A stretch of DNA of 64,000 nucleotides, taken from NCBI RefSeq assembly GCF_032583975.1, contig NZ_JAWHTF010000002.1; one strand, given 5' to 3'. The notes beneath the pieces are model-generated. The model searched no databases and was not told the origin of the DNA. It worked only from the letters and a program-made list of their open reading frames with translations. Positions 8,647-16,727 of the stretch are shown here, piece by piece (the stretch's first letter is position 1; each line of letters begins with the position of its first letter). A program made the position numbers and the translations under genes. The stretch comes from Gilvirhabdus luticola. GTDB lineage: Bacteria > Bacteroidota > Bacteroidia > Flavobacteriales > Flavobacteriaceae.

Positions 8647-9588
8647 TTATAAGCTGCTAACTTTACTTTTTGCCTCCTCGAACTCACGTAGCATATCCCT
8701 TACTATCTGAGATACAGGCTTTATATCATGTATCAATCCGGCAACTTGTCCGATTTCCAATTCGCCTTCTACTAGGTCGCCTTCAAACATACCTCGCTTT
8801 GCTCGTGCTCTGCCAAGAAGCTCTTTTAACTGTTCTGGTGTTGGTGATGTTTTGTATAGCTCTTGAACGTCGTTATAAAACTTGTTTTTAATTATGCGTA
8901 CTGGAGCTAATTCTTTTAGAGTTAATTGTGTATCTCCTTCTTTGGCATTTACAACTACCTTTTTAAAAGCATCGTGTGCAGAACTTTCTTCACTAGCCAC
9001 AAACCTACTGCCAACTTGTACTCCATCTGCACCCAAAACCATTGCTGCCAACATAGCCTGACCTGTAGCAATACCTCCAGCCGCAATAAGTGGTATTTGA
9101 ATTTGCTCTTTTACCATAGGTATCAGCGCTAATGTTGTAGTTTCATCACGACCATTATGACCACCAGCCTCAAAACCTTCTGCTACTACAGCATCTACGC
9201 CAGCTTCTTTTGCTTTTAATGCGAATTTTACACTACTCACAACATGCACTACTGTAATCCCTTTATCTTTAAGCCATGATGTCCATGTCTTTGGATTTCC
9301 TGCTGAAGTAAAAACTATCTTAACGTCTTCTTCAACAATAATATCCATGATTTTTCCAATATCTGGATATAACATGGGAACATTAACTCCAAAGGGATTA
9401 TCGGTTGCTTTCTTACATTTTTGGATATGCTCACGCAATACTTCAGGGTACATACTACCAGCTCCAATAAGACCTAAAATACCTGAATTGCTCGCTGCTG
9501 AAGCCAATCGCCAACCGCTATTCCAAACCATACCTGCTTGAATGATTGGATATTTTATATTAAATATTTGAGTGATTTTGTTTGGCAT
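8647..9588 (-). CDS. Nitronate monooxygenase-family FMN enzyme
   Basis: A 313-residue TIM-barrel flavoprotein of the 2-nitropropane dioxygenase/nitronate monooxygenase family. It starts with KYPIIQAGM, carries EAGGHNG (140-146) with the conserved histidine H144, and binds FMN phosphate through AAGGIATG (169-176) and GADGVQVGSRF. The family oxidises alkyl nitronates to carbonyl compounds and nitrite, with close relatives acting as enoyl-ACP reductases (FabK). The histidine favours nitronate monooxygenase, but FabK-like activity is not excluded. It starts two bases after the end of the YwqK/TonB fusion gene, so the two are likely co-transcribed. Confidence 0.88.
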   Translation of the reverse strand: MPNKITQIFNIKYPIIQAGMVWNSGWRLASAASNSGILGLIGAGSMYPEVLREHIQKCKKATDNPFGVNVPMLYPDIGKIMDIIVEEDVKIVFTSAGNPKTWTSWLKDKGITVVHVVSSVKFALKAKEAGVDAVVAEGFEAGGHNGRDETTTLALIPMVKEQIQIPLIAAGGIATGQAMLAAMVLGADGVQVGSRFVASEESSAHDAFKKVVVNAKEGDTQLTLKELAPVRIIKNKFYNDVQELYKTSPTPEQLKELLGRARAKRGMFEGDLVEGELEIGQVAGLIHDIKPVSQIVRDMLREFEEAKSKVSSL

Positions 9589-9590
9589 TT

Positions 9591-10379
9591 CTATTGAGCC
9601 TTAAAACCTATCGGAATAGTTTGATGAATCGGAATTTTTCTATTCATATGAATCGCTGGTTCCCAACCTTCAATGGCTTCGAAAAAGGAAACAATATGTT
9701 TATTAAGTTCTTCAGGTAATTCTTCATCAATAATCACATCTTTAATTTCTCCATGAACACCTATAATATAATGAACGTTAATTTTTCCATTTATTTTGTA
9801 ACCGATATCTTTACTCAACTTTTTTATTTTTGAATAAAAACTTTCGATTCCTCCTTTAAATTTAGGTTTGCTACTCAACAAAGGAACATTAAATTGATTT
9901 CCTTCTTCATCAAAAACAATGGCTTTTAAGATTGAATCGTTTTTGTAATATACTCGGCTAGCTTCTTTACCATTGAAATGGTAATACTTCCATGCGCCTT
10001 CTTTTTTGTCACCTAAATAAATACCATCGAAGCTTAATGTACCTGTATCAAACCAAGCCTGTGAACGCCCTTCTCGTTCATTTTTATTATTGTAAAATAA
10101 AATATCTGAAGTCTGTCCATTTCTGTGATATGTTACAAACTCACCAATACGTTGTTTCTTATCCTTATTTTTATAATGCCCAATATTTTTAATTTTACCA
10201 TTTCCAAAATATGTGGTTACAAGCCACAGGGAATCTTTCTTAACCAAAGTTTCTATTTGAGTAGCATACTTTTTATTAACAATTTTTCCTTTTCCATCTA
10301 AATAATTAACAATGGAGTCTTGAGAATGAATACTAGAAATTAAGGTTAAGGCTAGGAATAATAATAGATTGTTTTTCAT
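9591..10379 (-). CDS. YwqK/MORN-repeat protein fused to a TonB C-terminal-like domain
   Basis: A 262-residue exported protein with a signal peptide (about 1-19). Residues about 40-165 hold MORN/YwqK-type repeats, with blocks such as GNGKIKNIGHYKN, YHRNGQTSDILFYNNK and GTLSFDGIYLGDKKEG. The last 90 residues look like a TonB C-terminal domain: FKGGIESFYSKI, then GKINVHYIIGVHGEIKDV and a closing PIHQTIPIGF, matching the usual order in Bacteroidota energy-transducer proteins. There is no N-terminal proline-rich stretch. It lies between mnmA and the nitronate monooxygenase gene with gaps of 24 and 2 bases. The domain combination suggests envelope binding; the partner is unknown. Confidence 0.75.
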   Translation of the reverse strand: MKNNLLLFLALTLISSIHSQDSIVNYLDGKGKIVNKKYATQIETLVKKDSLWLVTTYFGNGKIKNIGHYKNKDKKQRIGEFVTYHRNGQTSDILFYNNKNEREGRSQAWFDTGTLSFDGIYLGDKKEGAWKYYHFNGKEASRVYYKNDSILKAIVFDEEGNQFNVPLLSSKPKFKGGIESFYSKIKKLSKDIGYKINGKINVHYIIGVHGEIKDVIIDEELPEELNKHIVSFFEAIEGWEPAIHMNRKIPIHQTIPIGFKAQ

Positions 10380-10403
10380 CTGATAAGGTATTTGAATGAA
10401 AAG

Positions 10404-11591
10404 TTACGAAATTATTCCTGAACCAAGTAATTCCTCCTTTTGATACCACGCAACAAATTGACCTTCGGTTATGGCTGATTGAGGTTTTTCAAACTCTACA
10501 TACAAACCACTTTCTACTTTATACAATGTCGCATTTTCTAGTGGTTGCCTGTAACGAATTCTGGCTTTGACTGTCATAGTTTGATCTACCGCTAAAGCTA
10601 AATCTTCTCTTACCCAATGTAACTCTTTATTAGTAACAAACAATGCTTTTTTTAGTAATCCTGGATGATCTTTACCTTGTCCTGTATAAATCACATTCTC
10701 CTCAACATCTGTATCAATTACAAATAAAGGTTCTGCAGTTCCGCCAACGGCTAATCCTTTACGCTGACCTTTAGTAAAATAATGTGCTCCTTGATGTTTA
10801 CCAACAATTCTACCTGAATTTACATTATAGTCAATTTTACGTGATAAATATTTTAATTTTTCTTCTGTTGAAGAAAACTCTGAAACTGTTTCACTATACG
10901 TTTCAATTTCTTTTGGCACCTCAACAATAAGACCTTCTTTTGGCTTTAATTGCTGTTGAAGAAAGTCTGGCAGCTTTATTTTACCAATAAAACAAAGACC
11001 TTGTGAATCCTTTTTATCAGCCGTTGTTAACCCAATTTCTGACGCAATTTTTCTAACTTCTGGTTTGGTTAATTCACCAATAGGAAACAAAGATTTTGCT
11101 AATTGCGCTTGTGACAATTGACACAAAAAATAGGATTGGTCTTTATTTGTATCCTCTCCAGCAAGTAATTGATAAACTGTTCTGCCGTCTTTTTCAATTA
11201 TTCCTTTTTTACAATAATGACCTGTAGCGACATACTCTGCTCCAAGTTCTAATGCAATTTTCATAAACACATCAAACTTTATTTCTCTATTGCAAAGTAC
11301 ATCTGGGTTTGGCGTTCTGCCTTTTTCATACTCATTGAACATATAATCAACTATACGTTCTTTGTATTGTTCACTTAAATCTATTGTTTGAAATGGAATA
11401 CCCAGTTTTTCAGCCACTAACATCGCATCATTGCTATCATCAAGCCAAGGGCATTCATCTGAAATAGTTACAGAATCATCATGCCAGTTTTTCATAAATA
11501 GGCCAATAACTTCATAGCCTTGCTGCTTCAATAAATAAGCCGCAACGCTTGAATCAACTCCGCCAGAAAGTCCTACTATAACACGTTTCAT
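10404..11591 (-). CDS. mnmA: tRNA-specific 2-thiouridylase MnmA
   Basis: A 395-residue enzyme that puts sulfur on U34 of tRNAs for Lys, Glu and Gln in the cytoplasm. The PP-loop SGGVDS is at 9-14. The catalytic cysteines are C100 (in NPDVLCNREIKF) and C200 (in DSQGLCFIGK), both conserved. Length is slightly above the usual 360-380. The start ATG at 11591 is four bases after a -7-like box, and the upstream YwqK gene is closed by a terminator, so mnmA probably has its own promoter. Confidence 0.97.
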   Translation of the reverse strand: MKRVIVGLSGGVDSSVAAYLLKQQGYEVIGLFMKNWHDDSVTISDECPWLDDSNDAMLVAEKLGIPFQTIDLSEQYKERIVDYMFNEYEKGRTPNPDVLCNREIKFDVFMKIALELGAEYVATGHYCKKGIIEKDGRTVYQLLAGEDTNKDQSYFLCQLSQAQLAKSLFPIGELTKPEVRKIASEIGLTTADKKDSQGLCFIGKIKLPDFLQQQLKPKEGLIVEVPKEIETYSETVSEFSSTEEKLKYLSRKIDYNVNSGRIVGKHQGAHYFTKGQRKGLAVGGTAEPLFVIDTDVEENVIYTGQGKDHPGLLKKALFVTNKELHWVREDLALAVDQTMTVKARIRYRQPLENATLYKVESGLYVEFEKPQSAITEGQFVAWYQKEELLGSGIIS

Positions 11592-11595
11592 GCTG

Positions 11596-11603
11596 CAAAT
11601 TTA
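11596..11603 (-). promoter_or_regulatory. -7 box almost touching the mnmA start codon
   Basis: On the minus strand TAAATTTGC, an exact TAnnTTTGC match, ends four bases before the mnmA ATG. There is no TTG at the normal -33 distance. If used, it would give a leaderless or nearly leaderless transcript. Confidence 0.4.
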
Positions 11604-11610
11604 CAAATAA

Positions 11611-11640
11611 AAAAAGGCAACTTTATATTACTGCCTTTTT
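11611..11640 (-). terminator. Terminator after the second YwqK gene
   Basis: Stem AAAAAGGCA (11611-11619) / TGCCTTTTT (11632-11640) with a 12-base loop, ending in a T run when read on the minus strand. It separates the YwqK gene (stop at 11666) from mnmA. Confidence 0.75.
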
Positions 11641-11665
11641 AAAATAATTTAATGGATATTCTACT

Positions 11666-12364
11666 TTATTTTTTCTTCTTAAGCTTTCCTTCTGGCGAAA
11701 AGTTTTTCTCCTCAACTAGTTTGCCGTTTTCATAATATTTCCAGATACCATGTTTTTTGGCGCGTTTGTATTGTCCTTCAATAATCAAATCGCCAACTGG
11801 GCTATAATATTTTGATAAGCCATGTAGTTCTCCATTTTCATAAAGCATTTCCTTTATTAAAACTCCATCTTCAGCATACCATAACGAAACACCATGTAAT
11901 TCTCCGTCTTTATAGTTTTCTTTTTGAGCTATTTGTCCATTTTCATAATATACTAAACGTCTGCCTTCAAGTTTACCAAAGTCATTATAATGTTCTAAAC
12001 TCAATAATTGTTTAGAGTTTTTTTGATAATACTTCCATTCACCGACATATTGTTTTCCTCTCATCTTTCCTTCGCTAATGACTTTTCCAATCGATGAATA
12101 AAAGGTAACATCGGCTAAATCACTATCGTCATGAAACTTTCTTGTTGCGGTTAAAGTGGCTTTTCCATCTAGATTCTGGTAGAACTTAAAAGTACCAACT
12201 TCTTTTCCATGAAAAAATTCTCCTTCATACCGAAGTACTTTGGTGTTTTCAAAATTTTTCCTCCAAATACCATGACGATTTCCATCTTCATCAAATTGGT
12301 TAATCTCTTGAGAAAATGTCAAGTCTGCTATAAAAAAAAGAAAAAGTAAAACTTTTATTTTCAT
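11666..12364 (-). CDS. Secreted YwqK-family MORN-repeat protein
   Basis: A 232-residue protein with a signal peptide (about 1-18) and seven or eight MORN-like repeats of about 22-24 residues. Typical blocks are GKLEGRRLVYYENGQIAQKE, GELHGVSLWYAEDGVLIKE and GELHGLSKYYSPVGDLIIE. These repeats form a beta-strand ladder and are annotated in databases as the YwqK antitoxin family, but no toxin gene is adjacent here, so a toxin-antitoxin role is not supported. It has its own terminator, and yidC upstream ends in another, so it is a single-gene unit. Confidence 0.82.
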   Translation of the reverse strand: MKIKVLLFLFFIADLTFSQEINQFDEDGNRHGIWRKNFENTKVLRYEGEFFHGKEVGTFKFYQNLDGKATLTATRKFHDDSDLADVTFYSSIGKVISEGKMRGKQYVGEWKYYQKNSKQLLSLEHYNDFGKLEGRRLVYYENGQIAQKENYKDGELHGVSLWYAEDGVLIKEMLYENGELHGLSKYYSPVGDLIIEGQYKRAKKHGIWKYYENGKLVEEKNFSPEGKLKKKK

Positions 12365-12406
12365 ATTGTAATTAACGATTTATCTTATCTAAAATTGTAT
12401 AACAAA

Positions 12407-12428
12407 AAAGCTGCCAAAAGGCAGCTTT
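12407..12428 (-). terminator. Terminator after yidC
   Basis: Stem AAAGCTGCC / GGCAGCTTT with loop AAAA, directly behind the yidC stop codon, followed on the minus strand by a T-rich run. Confidence 0.85.
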
Positions 12429-12431
12429 AAA

Positions 12432-14333
12432 CTATTTTTTGCGTCCTTTTACTTTCTTTTGTTGTTCTGCCTGCTCCATCATTTCTGCCATTTTTTTCTG
12501 GAATCTGTTTTGTTTTTTAGGCTTTTTCTTATTTTCCTGAATTTTGTCGTGAATCTTATCTTCATCGATAATGTAATTTTTAATCACTAACATTATCCCA
12601 ATGGTAATTAAGTTAGATACAAAATAATACAAGCTCAATCCAGATGCATAATTATTAAAGAAAAATAACATCATTAGTGGTGAGAAGTAAATCATATACT
12701 TCATCATTTTTTGCATATCTGGCATACCTTCTTGTGTTGGTTGTGATGCCATTTGCTGTCCAGTGGTCATTTTCATATAAATGAATATGGCAATAGACGC
12801 CAATATCGGAAACAAACTTACATGATCACCATAAAAAGGAATGTGGAAAGGCAATTCTGCAATAGTATCGTATGACGATAAATCTTCAGCCCAAAGGAAG
12901 CTTTTCTGCCGTAAATCGAATGCTGTTGGAAAAAACATAAACAGCGCATAAAATACAGGAAGTTGTACCAGTGCTGGCAAACAACCAGCCATTGGACTAG
13001 CTCCTGCCTTACTATACAATGCCATAGTTTCCTGTTGGATCTTTATTTTGTTATCCTTGTGTTTGGCTTGAATTTCTGCAATTTCTGGTTTCAGAATTTT
13101 CATCTTGGCTTGTGAGACATACGATTTATATGTTACTGGAGACATCACAATCCTTACAAGGATGGTCATTATAATAATAGCAATACCATAAGGAAAAATA
13201 CCACTCAAAAATGCAAACAACGGAATAAAAACTGATTTGTTTATCCAACCAAAAATTCCCCATCCAAATGGAATGCTTTCTTCAAGGTTCTTCTTATATT
13301 TTTTAAGTATTTTACTATCTGTAGGTCCATAATAAAAGCTTAAAGCCTGATTAACTTCTCCTCCTTCTAGACCTAATGGAAATTTAGAAGTGTATAATTT
13401 GGTATAAACTGTATCTATTTCTTCATCTTCAACTAAGTTGTTAGATATCAGTTTTACTTTTTCTAATGGTTTTTCTGACAACAATATACTACTAAAAAAA
13501 TGTTGCCTGTAGGATAGCCAATTCACTTCTTCTTCATCTTCCTCATCGTCTCCCATTTGACCAAGTTTGCTAACTTTATTGCCTTCATGCTGATAAGTAA
13601 GTCTTGTATATCTATTCTCATATTGTACACTTTTATCATGTCGATAGCCTTTAAGTGTCCAGTCTAAATTAATTTCTTGGGAACTGTTTATTACATCATT
13701 AAGTCCTTGAGATCGAATAGTAAAACCAATCATATAATCATTTGGTTTTAACTCATATCTATACTCTAAAAACTTACTTTCAGATACTTTTAGTTTCATT
13801 GAAACTATAGTGTTCTCTCCATTTTTGGTTATGGAAGGCTGAAAGTGTAAGTCTCGTGTATTTAAAATCCTACTATCTGTCGTTCCAAAATTAATATTGA
13901 AGTTAACATTTTTATCTTTAATTAAGTAAATAGGAACCGAATCATAATTCACATAATTTTTTAGCATGACTTCAGAAAGGTATCCACCTTTGCTACTAAA
14001 CTTTAATCTTAAAACTTCATTTTCTACTGTGGTTTCTTTTGTTGTAGCTGAAGGTAATGAAGCTGAATAAGAAAAAGCTCCTAACTTGTTTCTTAAATCG
14101 GTTAATTGTGTAGAATCTGGTTCTGAAATTGTTGAAAAATCCTCTGAAGAAGTTGCTAATGAGCTTTCTTGATTTTCTGCTTTTTGCTCGGTCTCAACCT
14201 GCTCTTGTTTTGCTTTCTCTTGTGCTTCTAATTCTTCTGGCGTTGGTTGGTTTTGCCAAAGCATATACATTAAAATTCCAAAAATAAGTACGAAACCTAT
14301 TATTGAATTAATGTCTAGTTTTTTTTCTTCCAT
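12432..14333 (-). CDS. yidC: Membrane protein insertase YidC
   Basis: A 633-residue inner-membrane insertase that integrates and folds membrane proteins with or without SecYEG. It has one N-terminal helix (about 9-23), a large periplasmic beta domain (about 80-345) with an acidic DDEEDEEEVNW insertion, and the conserved five-helix 60KD_IMP domain (about 355-590) with ILVRIVMSPVTYKSYVSQAKM and the cytoplasmic coiled loop. The tail is rich in lysine and arginine (KKKPKKQNRFQKK, then KKVKGRKK), as seen where YidC contacts ribosomes. It begins 65 bases after pyrG ends and is probably in the same transcript. Confidence 0.97.
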   Translation of the reverse strand: MEEKKLDINSIIGFVLIFGILMYMLWQNQPTPEELEAQEKAKQEQVETEQKAENQESSLATSSEDFSTISEPDSTQLTDLRNKLGAFSYSASLPSATTKETTVENEVLRLKFSSKGGYLSEVMLKNYVNYDSVPIYLIKDKNVNFNINFGTTDSRILNTRDLHFQPSITKNGENTIVSMKLKVSESKFLEYRYELKPNDYMIGFTIRSQGLNDVINSSQEINLDWTLKGYRHDKSVQYENRYTRLTYQHEGNKVSKLGQMGDDEEDEEEVNWLSYRQHFFSSILLSEKPLEKVKLISNNLVEDEEIDTVYTKLYTSKFPLGLEGGEVNQALSFYYGPTDSKILKKYKKNLEESIPFGWGIFGWINKSVFIPLFAFLSGIFPYGIAIIIMTILVRIVMSPVTYKSYVSQAKMKILKPEIAEIQAKHKDNKIKIQQETMALYSKAGASPMAGCLPALVQLPVFYALFMFFPTAFDLRQKSFLWAEDLSSYDTIAELPFHIPFYGDHVSLFPILASIAIFIYMKMTTGQQMASQPTQEGMPDMQKMMKYMIYFSPLMMLFFFNNYASGLSLYYFVSNLITIGIMLVIKNYIIDEDKIHDKIQENKKKPKKQNRFQKKMAEMMEQAEQQKKVKGRKK

Positions 14334-14398
14334 ATTTATGTGGTAACCTTTCCTTTATAGTGAAAGAGACAAAGCTCTTTTAATCAAAAAGTAATCCG

Positions 14399-16042
14399 TT
14401 ATTCATTTTGTGCCATCTTGACACTATTTTTATTTTTCTTTCTATTTAAAGCTGCCTTAACAAATGCCACAAAAAGTGGATGTGGATTATCAACAGTACT
14501 TTTATATTCCGGATGGTATTGCACACCGACAAACCAAGGATGGCTAGGCAGTTCAATAATTTCAACAAGATTGGTTTCTGGATTAAAACCGGTTGCAATC
14601 ATACCAGCATCTTCAATTTGCTTTTTGTACTTGCTATTAAATTCATAACGATGTCTATGTCGTTCTCTTATCGTTTTGCTTTTGTAAACTTTTTCAACTA
14701 TTGAGTTTTCTTTAAGCTCGCAAGCCCAAGCTCCTAAACGCATCGTGCCACCTTTGTCTGTAATGCTTTTTTGTTCTTCCATTAAATCTATCACAGGATA
14801 AGGCGTTTCTAAATCCATTTCTGTAGAGTTAGCGCTTTTTAAGCCTAAAACATTTCTTGAAAATTCTATAACTGCCATTTGCATACCCAAACAAACACCT
14901 AAAAATGGAATATTGTTTTCTCTCACATATTTTATGGCTTCAATTTTTCCTTCAATACCTCGCTCTCCAAAACCTGGAGCGACCAAAACGCCATCAAGAT
15001 GTGATAGTTTTAATTTAACATTATTTTCATTTAAATATTCTGAATGAATGGATTCTACATTTACTCTGACTTCATTTTTTGCTCCTGCGTGTATAAACGA
15101 TTCAAGGATAGATTTGTAAGAATCCTGAAGTTCTACATACTTCCCTATTAAGCCTATATTAACTTCTGTTATTGGATTTTTATGGCGCTGTAGAAACTTA
15201 TTCCAGTTGGTTAAATCTGGTGTTCCACTTTTTAAATCCAACTTTTTAAGCACTACCTTGTCCAATCCTTGTTCTAACATTAGATTAGGAACATCGTATA
15301 TGGTTGAAGCATCTATAGATTGAATAACAGCTTCTTCTCTAACATTGCAGAATAATGCTAGTTTAGATCTTAACTCTTTTGGTAATTCGTGCTCTGTACG
15401 ACAAACCAAAACGTCTGCCATTACACCACTTTCCATAAGTGTTTTTACACTATGTTGCGTTGGTTTGGTCTTTAATTCTCCAGCAGCCGAAAGAAATGGA
15501 ACTAACGTCAAATGAATTACAATAGCATTATGTTCACCTAAATCCCATTTTAATTGACGTACAGCTTCAATGTAAGGTAAAGACTCTATATCACCTACTG
15601 TACCTCCAATTTCGGTAATAACAATATCATAATCACCTGAATTGCCAAGAATTTGGATTCGGTTCTTAATTTCGTCTGTGATATGCGGAATGACTTGTAC
15701 TGTTTTACCTAAAAACTCTCCTCTTCTTTCTTTATTTATAACACTTTGATAAATTCTACCTGTAGTAACATTATTTGCTTGACTCGTAGGTGTATTTAAG
15801 AAACGTTCATAATGTCCTAAATCCAGATCTGTTTCTGCTCCATCATCTGTTACGTAACATTCACCATGTTCATACGGATTCAAAGTCCCTGGATCTACAT
15901 TAATATATGGGTCTAATTTTTGAATGGTAATTCTATATCCTTGAGCTTGTAATAGTTTGGCGAGAGAAGCGGCGATAATACCTTTACCTAGAGATGAACT
16001 AACTCCACCTGTTACAAATATATATTTTGTAGTCGTAGTCAT
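14399..16042 (-). CDS. pyrG: CTP synthase
   Basis: A 547-residue enzyme that converts UTP, ATP and glutamine to CTP. The synthase half begins with TGGVSSSLGKGI (11-22). The class I glutamine amidotransferase half (about 295-535) has its nucleophile C384 in LGVCLGMQ and the YHPEY histidine and glutamate near residue 516. The length is standard. A -7 box lies 20 bases upstream. It is followed by yidC. Confidence 0.98.
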   Translation of the reverse strand: MTTTTKYIFVTGGVSSSLGKGIIAASLAKLLQAQGYRITIQKLDPYINVDPGTLNPYEHGECYVTDDGAETDLDLGHYERFLNTPTSQANNVTTGRIYQSVINKERRGEFLGKTVQVIPHITDEIKNRIQILGNSGDYDIVITEIGGTVGDIESLPYIEAVRQLKWDLGEHNAIVIHLTLVPFLSAAGELKTKPTQHSVKTLMESGVMADVLVCRTEHELPKELRSKLALFCNVREEAVIQSIDASTIYDVPNLMLEQGLDKVVLKKLDLKSGTPDLTNWNKFLQRHKNPITEVNIGLIGKYVELQDSYKSILESFIHAGAKNEVRVNVESIHSEYLNENNVKLKLSHLDGVLVAPGFGERGIEGKIEAIKYVRENNIPFLGVCLGMQMAVIEFSRNVLGLKSANSTEMDLETPYPVIDLMEEQKSITDKGGTMRLGAWACELKENSIVEKVYKSKTIRERHRHRYEFNSKYKKQIEDAGMIATGFNPETNLVEIIELPSHPWFVGVQYHPEYKSTVDNPHPLFVAFVKAALNRKKNKNSVKMAQNE

Positions 16043-16062
16043 GTTGCGCTATTAAACGCAGG

Positions 16063-16094
16063 CAAATTTACAAAGAACTATTGAGAAATAGCAA
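16063..16094 (-). promoter_or_regulatory. Candidate pyrG promoter
   Basis: On the minus strand TAAATTTGCC (box at 16063-16070) is an exact TAnnTTTG -7 element, with a TTG 21 bases upstream (16092-16094). The start would fall roughly 15 bases before the pyrG ATG. The spacing is slightly long for the 17-19 usually seen. Confidence 0.5.
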
Positions 16095-16134
16095 TCTATC
16101 TTTGATATTAATTTAGAAAACTGATAAATCTAAA

Positions 16135-16680
16135 TTATTCATAACTTATTAAACGAAATGCTCTTAACTTTTTAAGTTCTTTTGTGATATAATCTTCCCA
16201 TTCTTTTTGCACTTCAATATTTATTGAATGGTTGGTCTCAAAATCATATTTATCTTGTGTTATTTTTAATTCTTCATTAATATCATCATTGAGTTGATTT
16301 AATTCAGACCTTATTTGTTTTGTAAATGTAGTTTCTGCAATACGTTTTCTTAATTTTCTTGCGTACAGTTCTGTTAGGTCAAAATGTAGTTGTTCGTGCT
16401 TCAAAATATGATTATTTGATACTTCTGCCTTATACCATGATTTTTCTGGGTAAAAATGAGCTTCTACAAACGTTTGATATCTGTAATCTTCATTGTCATT
16501 TTGAGAAAGTGAATAACTAAATGAGATGCCAGAAACGGTTAAAGCAACTGCATCAACTTCAAGTCTTGGATGTGCTTTGAAATCCTTCCAAGAAAGCTTG
16601 TAGTTTTCATTCCAAAGTAGGCTATCATTTTTTCCATGAATTAGCAAGCCAAATAACATTACTAAAAAAATCCTTAACAT
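16135..16680 (-). CDS. DUF922-like secreted protein with HExxH motif
   Basis: A 181-residue protein with a short signal peptide (about 1-16). Its first part contains LSWKDFKAHP, typical of the DUF922 family, and it has HEQLHFD at 95-101, an HExxH zinc-metallopeptidase signature in an otherwise helical C-terminal half. The family is predicted to be secreted zinc proteases; activity and substrate are unproven. It starts 47 bases downstream of the LysM/PBP gene on the same strand and may be co-transcribed with it. Confidence 0.75.
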   Translation of the reverse strand: MLRIFLVMLFGLLIHGKNDSLLWNENYKLSWKDFKAHPRLEVDAVALTVSGISFSYSLSQNDNEDYRYQTFVEAHFYPEKSWYKAEVSNNHILKHEQLHFDLTELYARKLRKRIAETTFTKQIRSELNQLNDDINEELKITQDKYDFETNHSINIEVQKEWEDYITKELKKLRAFRLISYE

Positions 16681-16727
16681 GTTATTGAAACGAAAATTCT
16701 AAAAAAATATTGAATTAGATAAAACCT

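Noticed and set aside
11666..12364. Toxin-antitoxin system based on the YwqK name
   Set aside because: No toxin-like gene is adjacent to either YwqK-type gene, and the proteins carry signal peptides; only the repeat class is supported.
14363..14380. Hairpin AAAGAG / CTCTTT between pyrG and yidC
   Set aside because: Only six pairs and no T run, so not convincing as a terminator; the genes are more likely co-transcribed.
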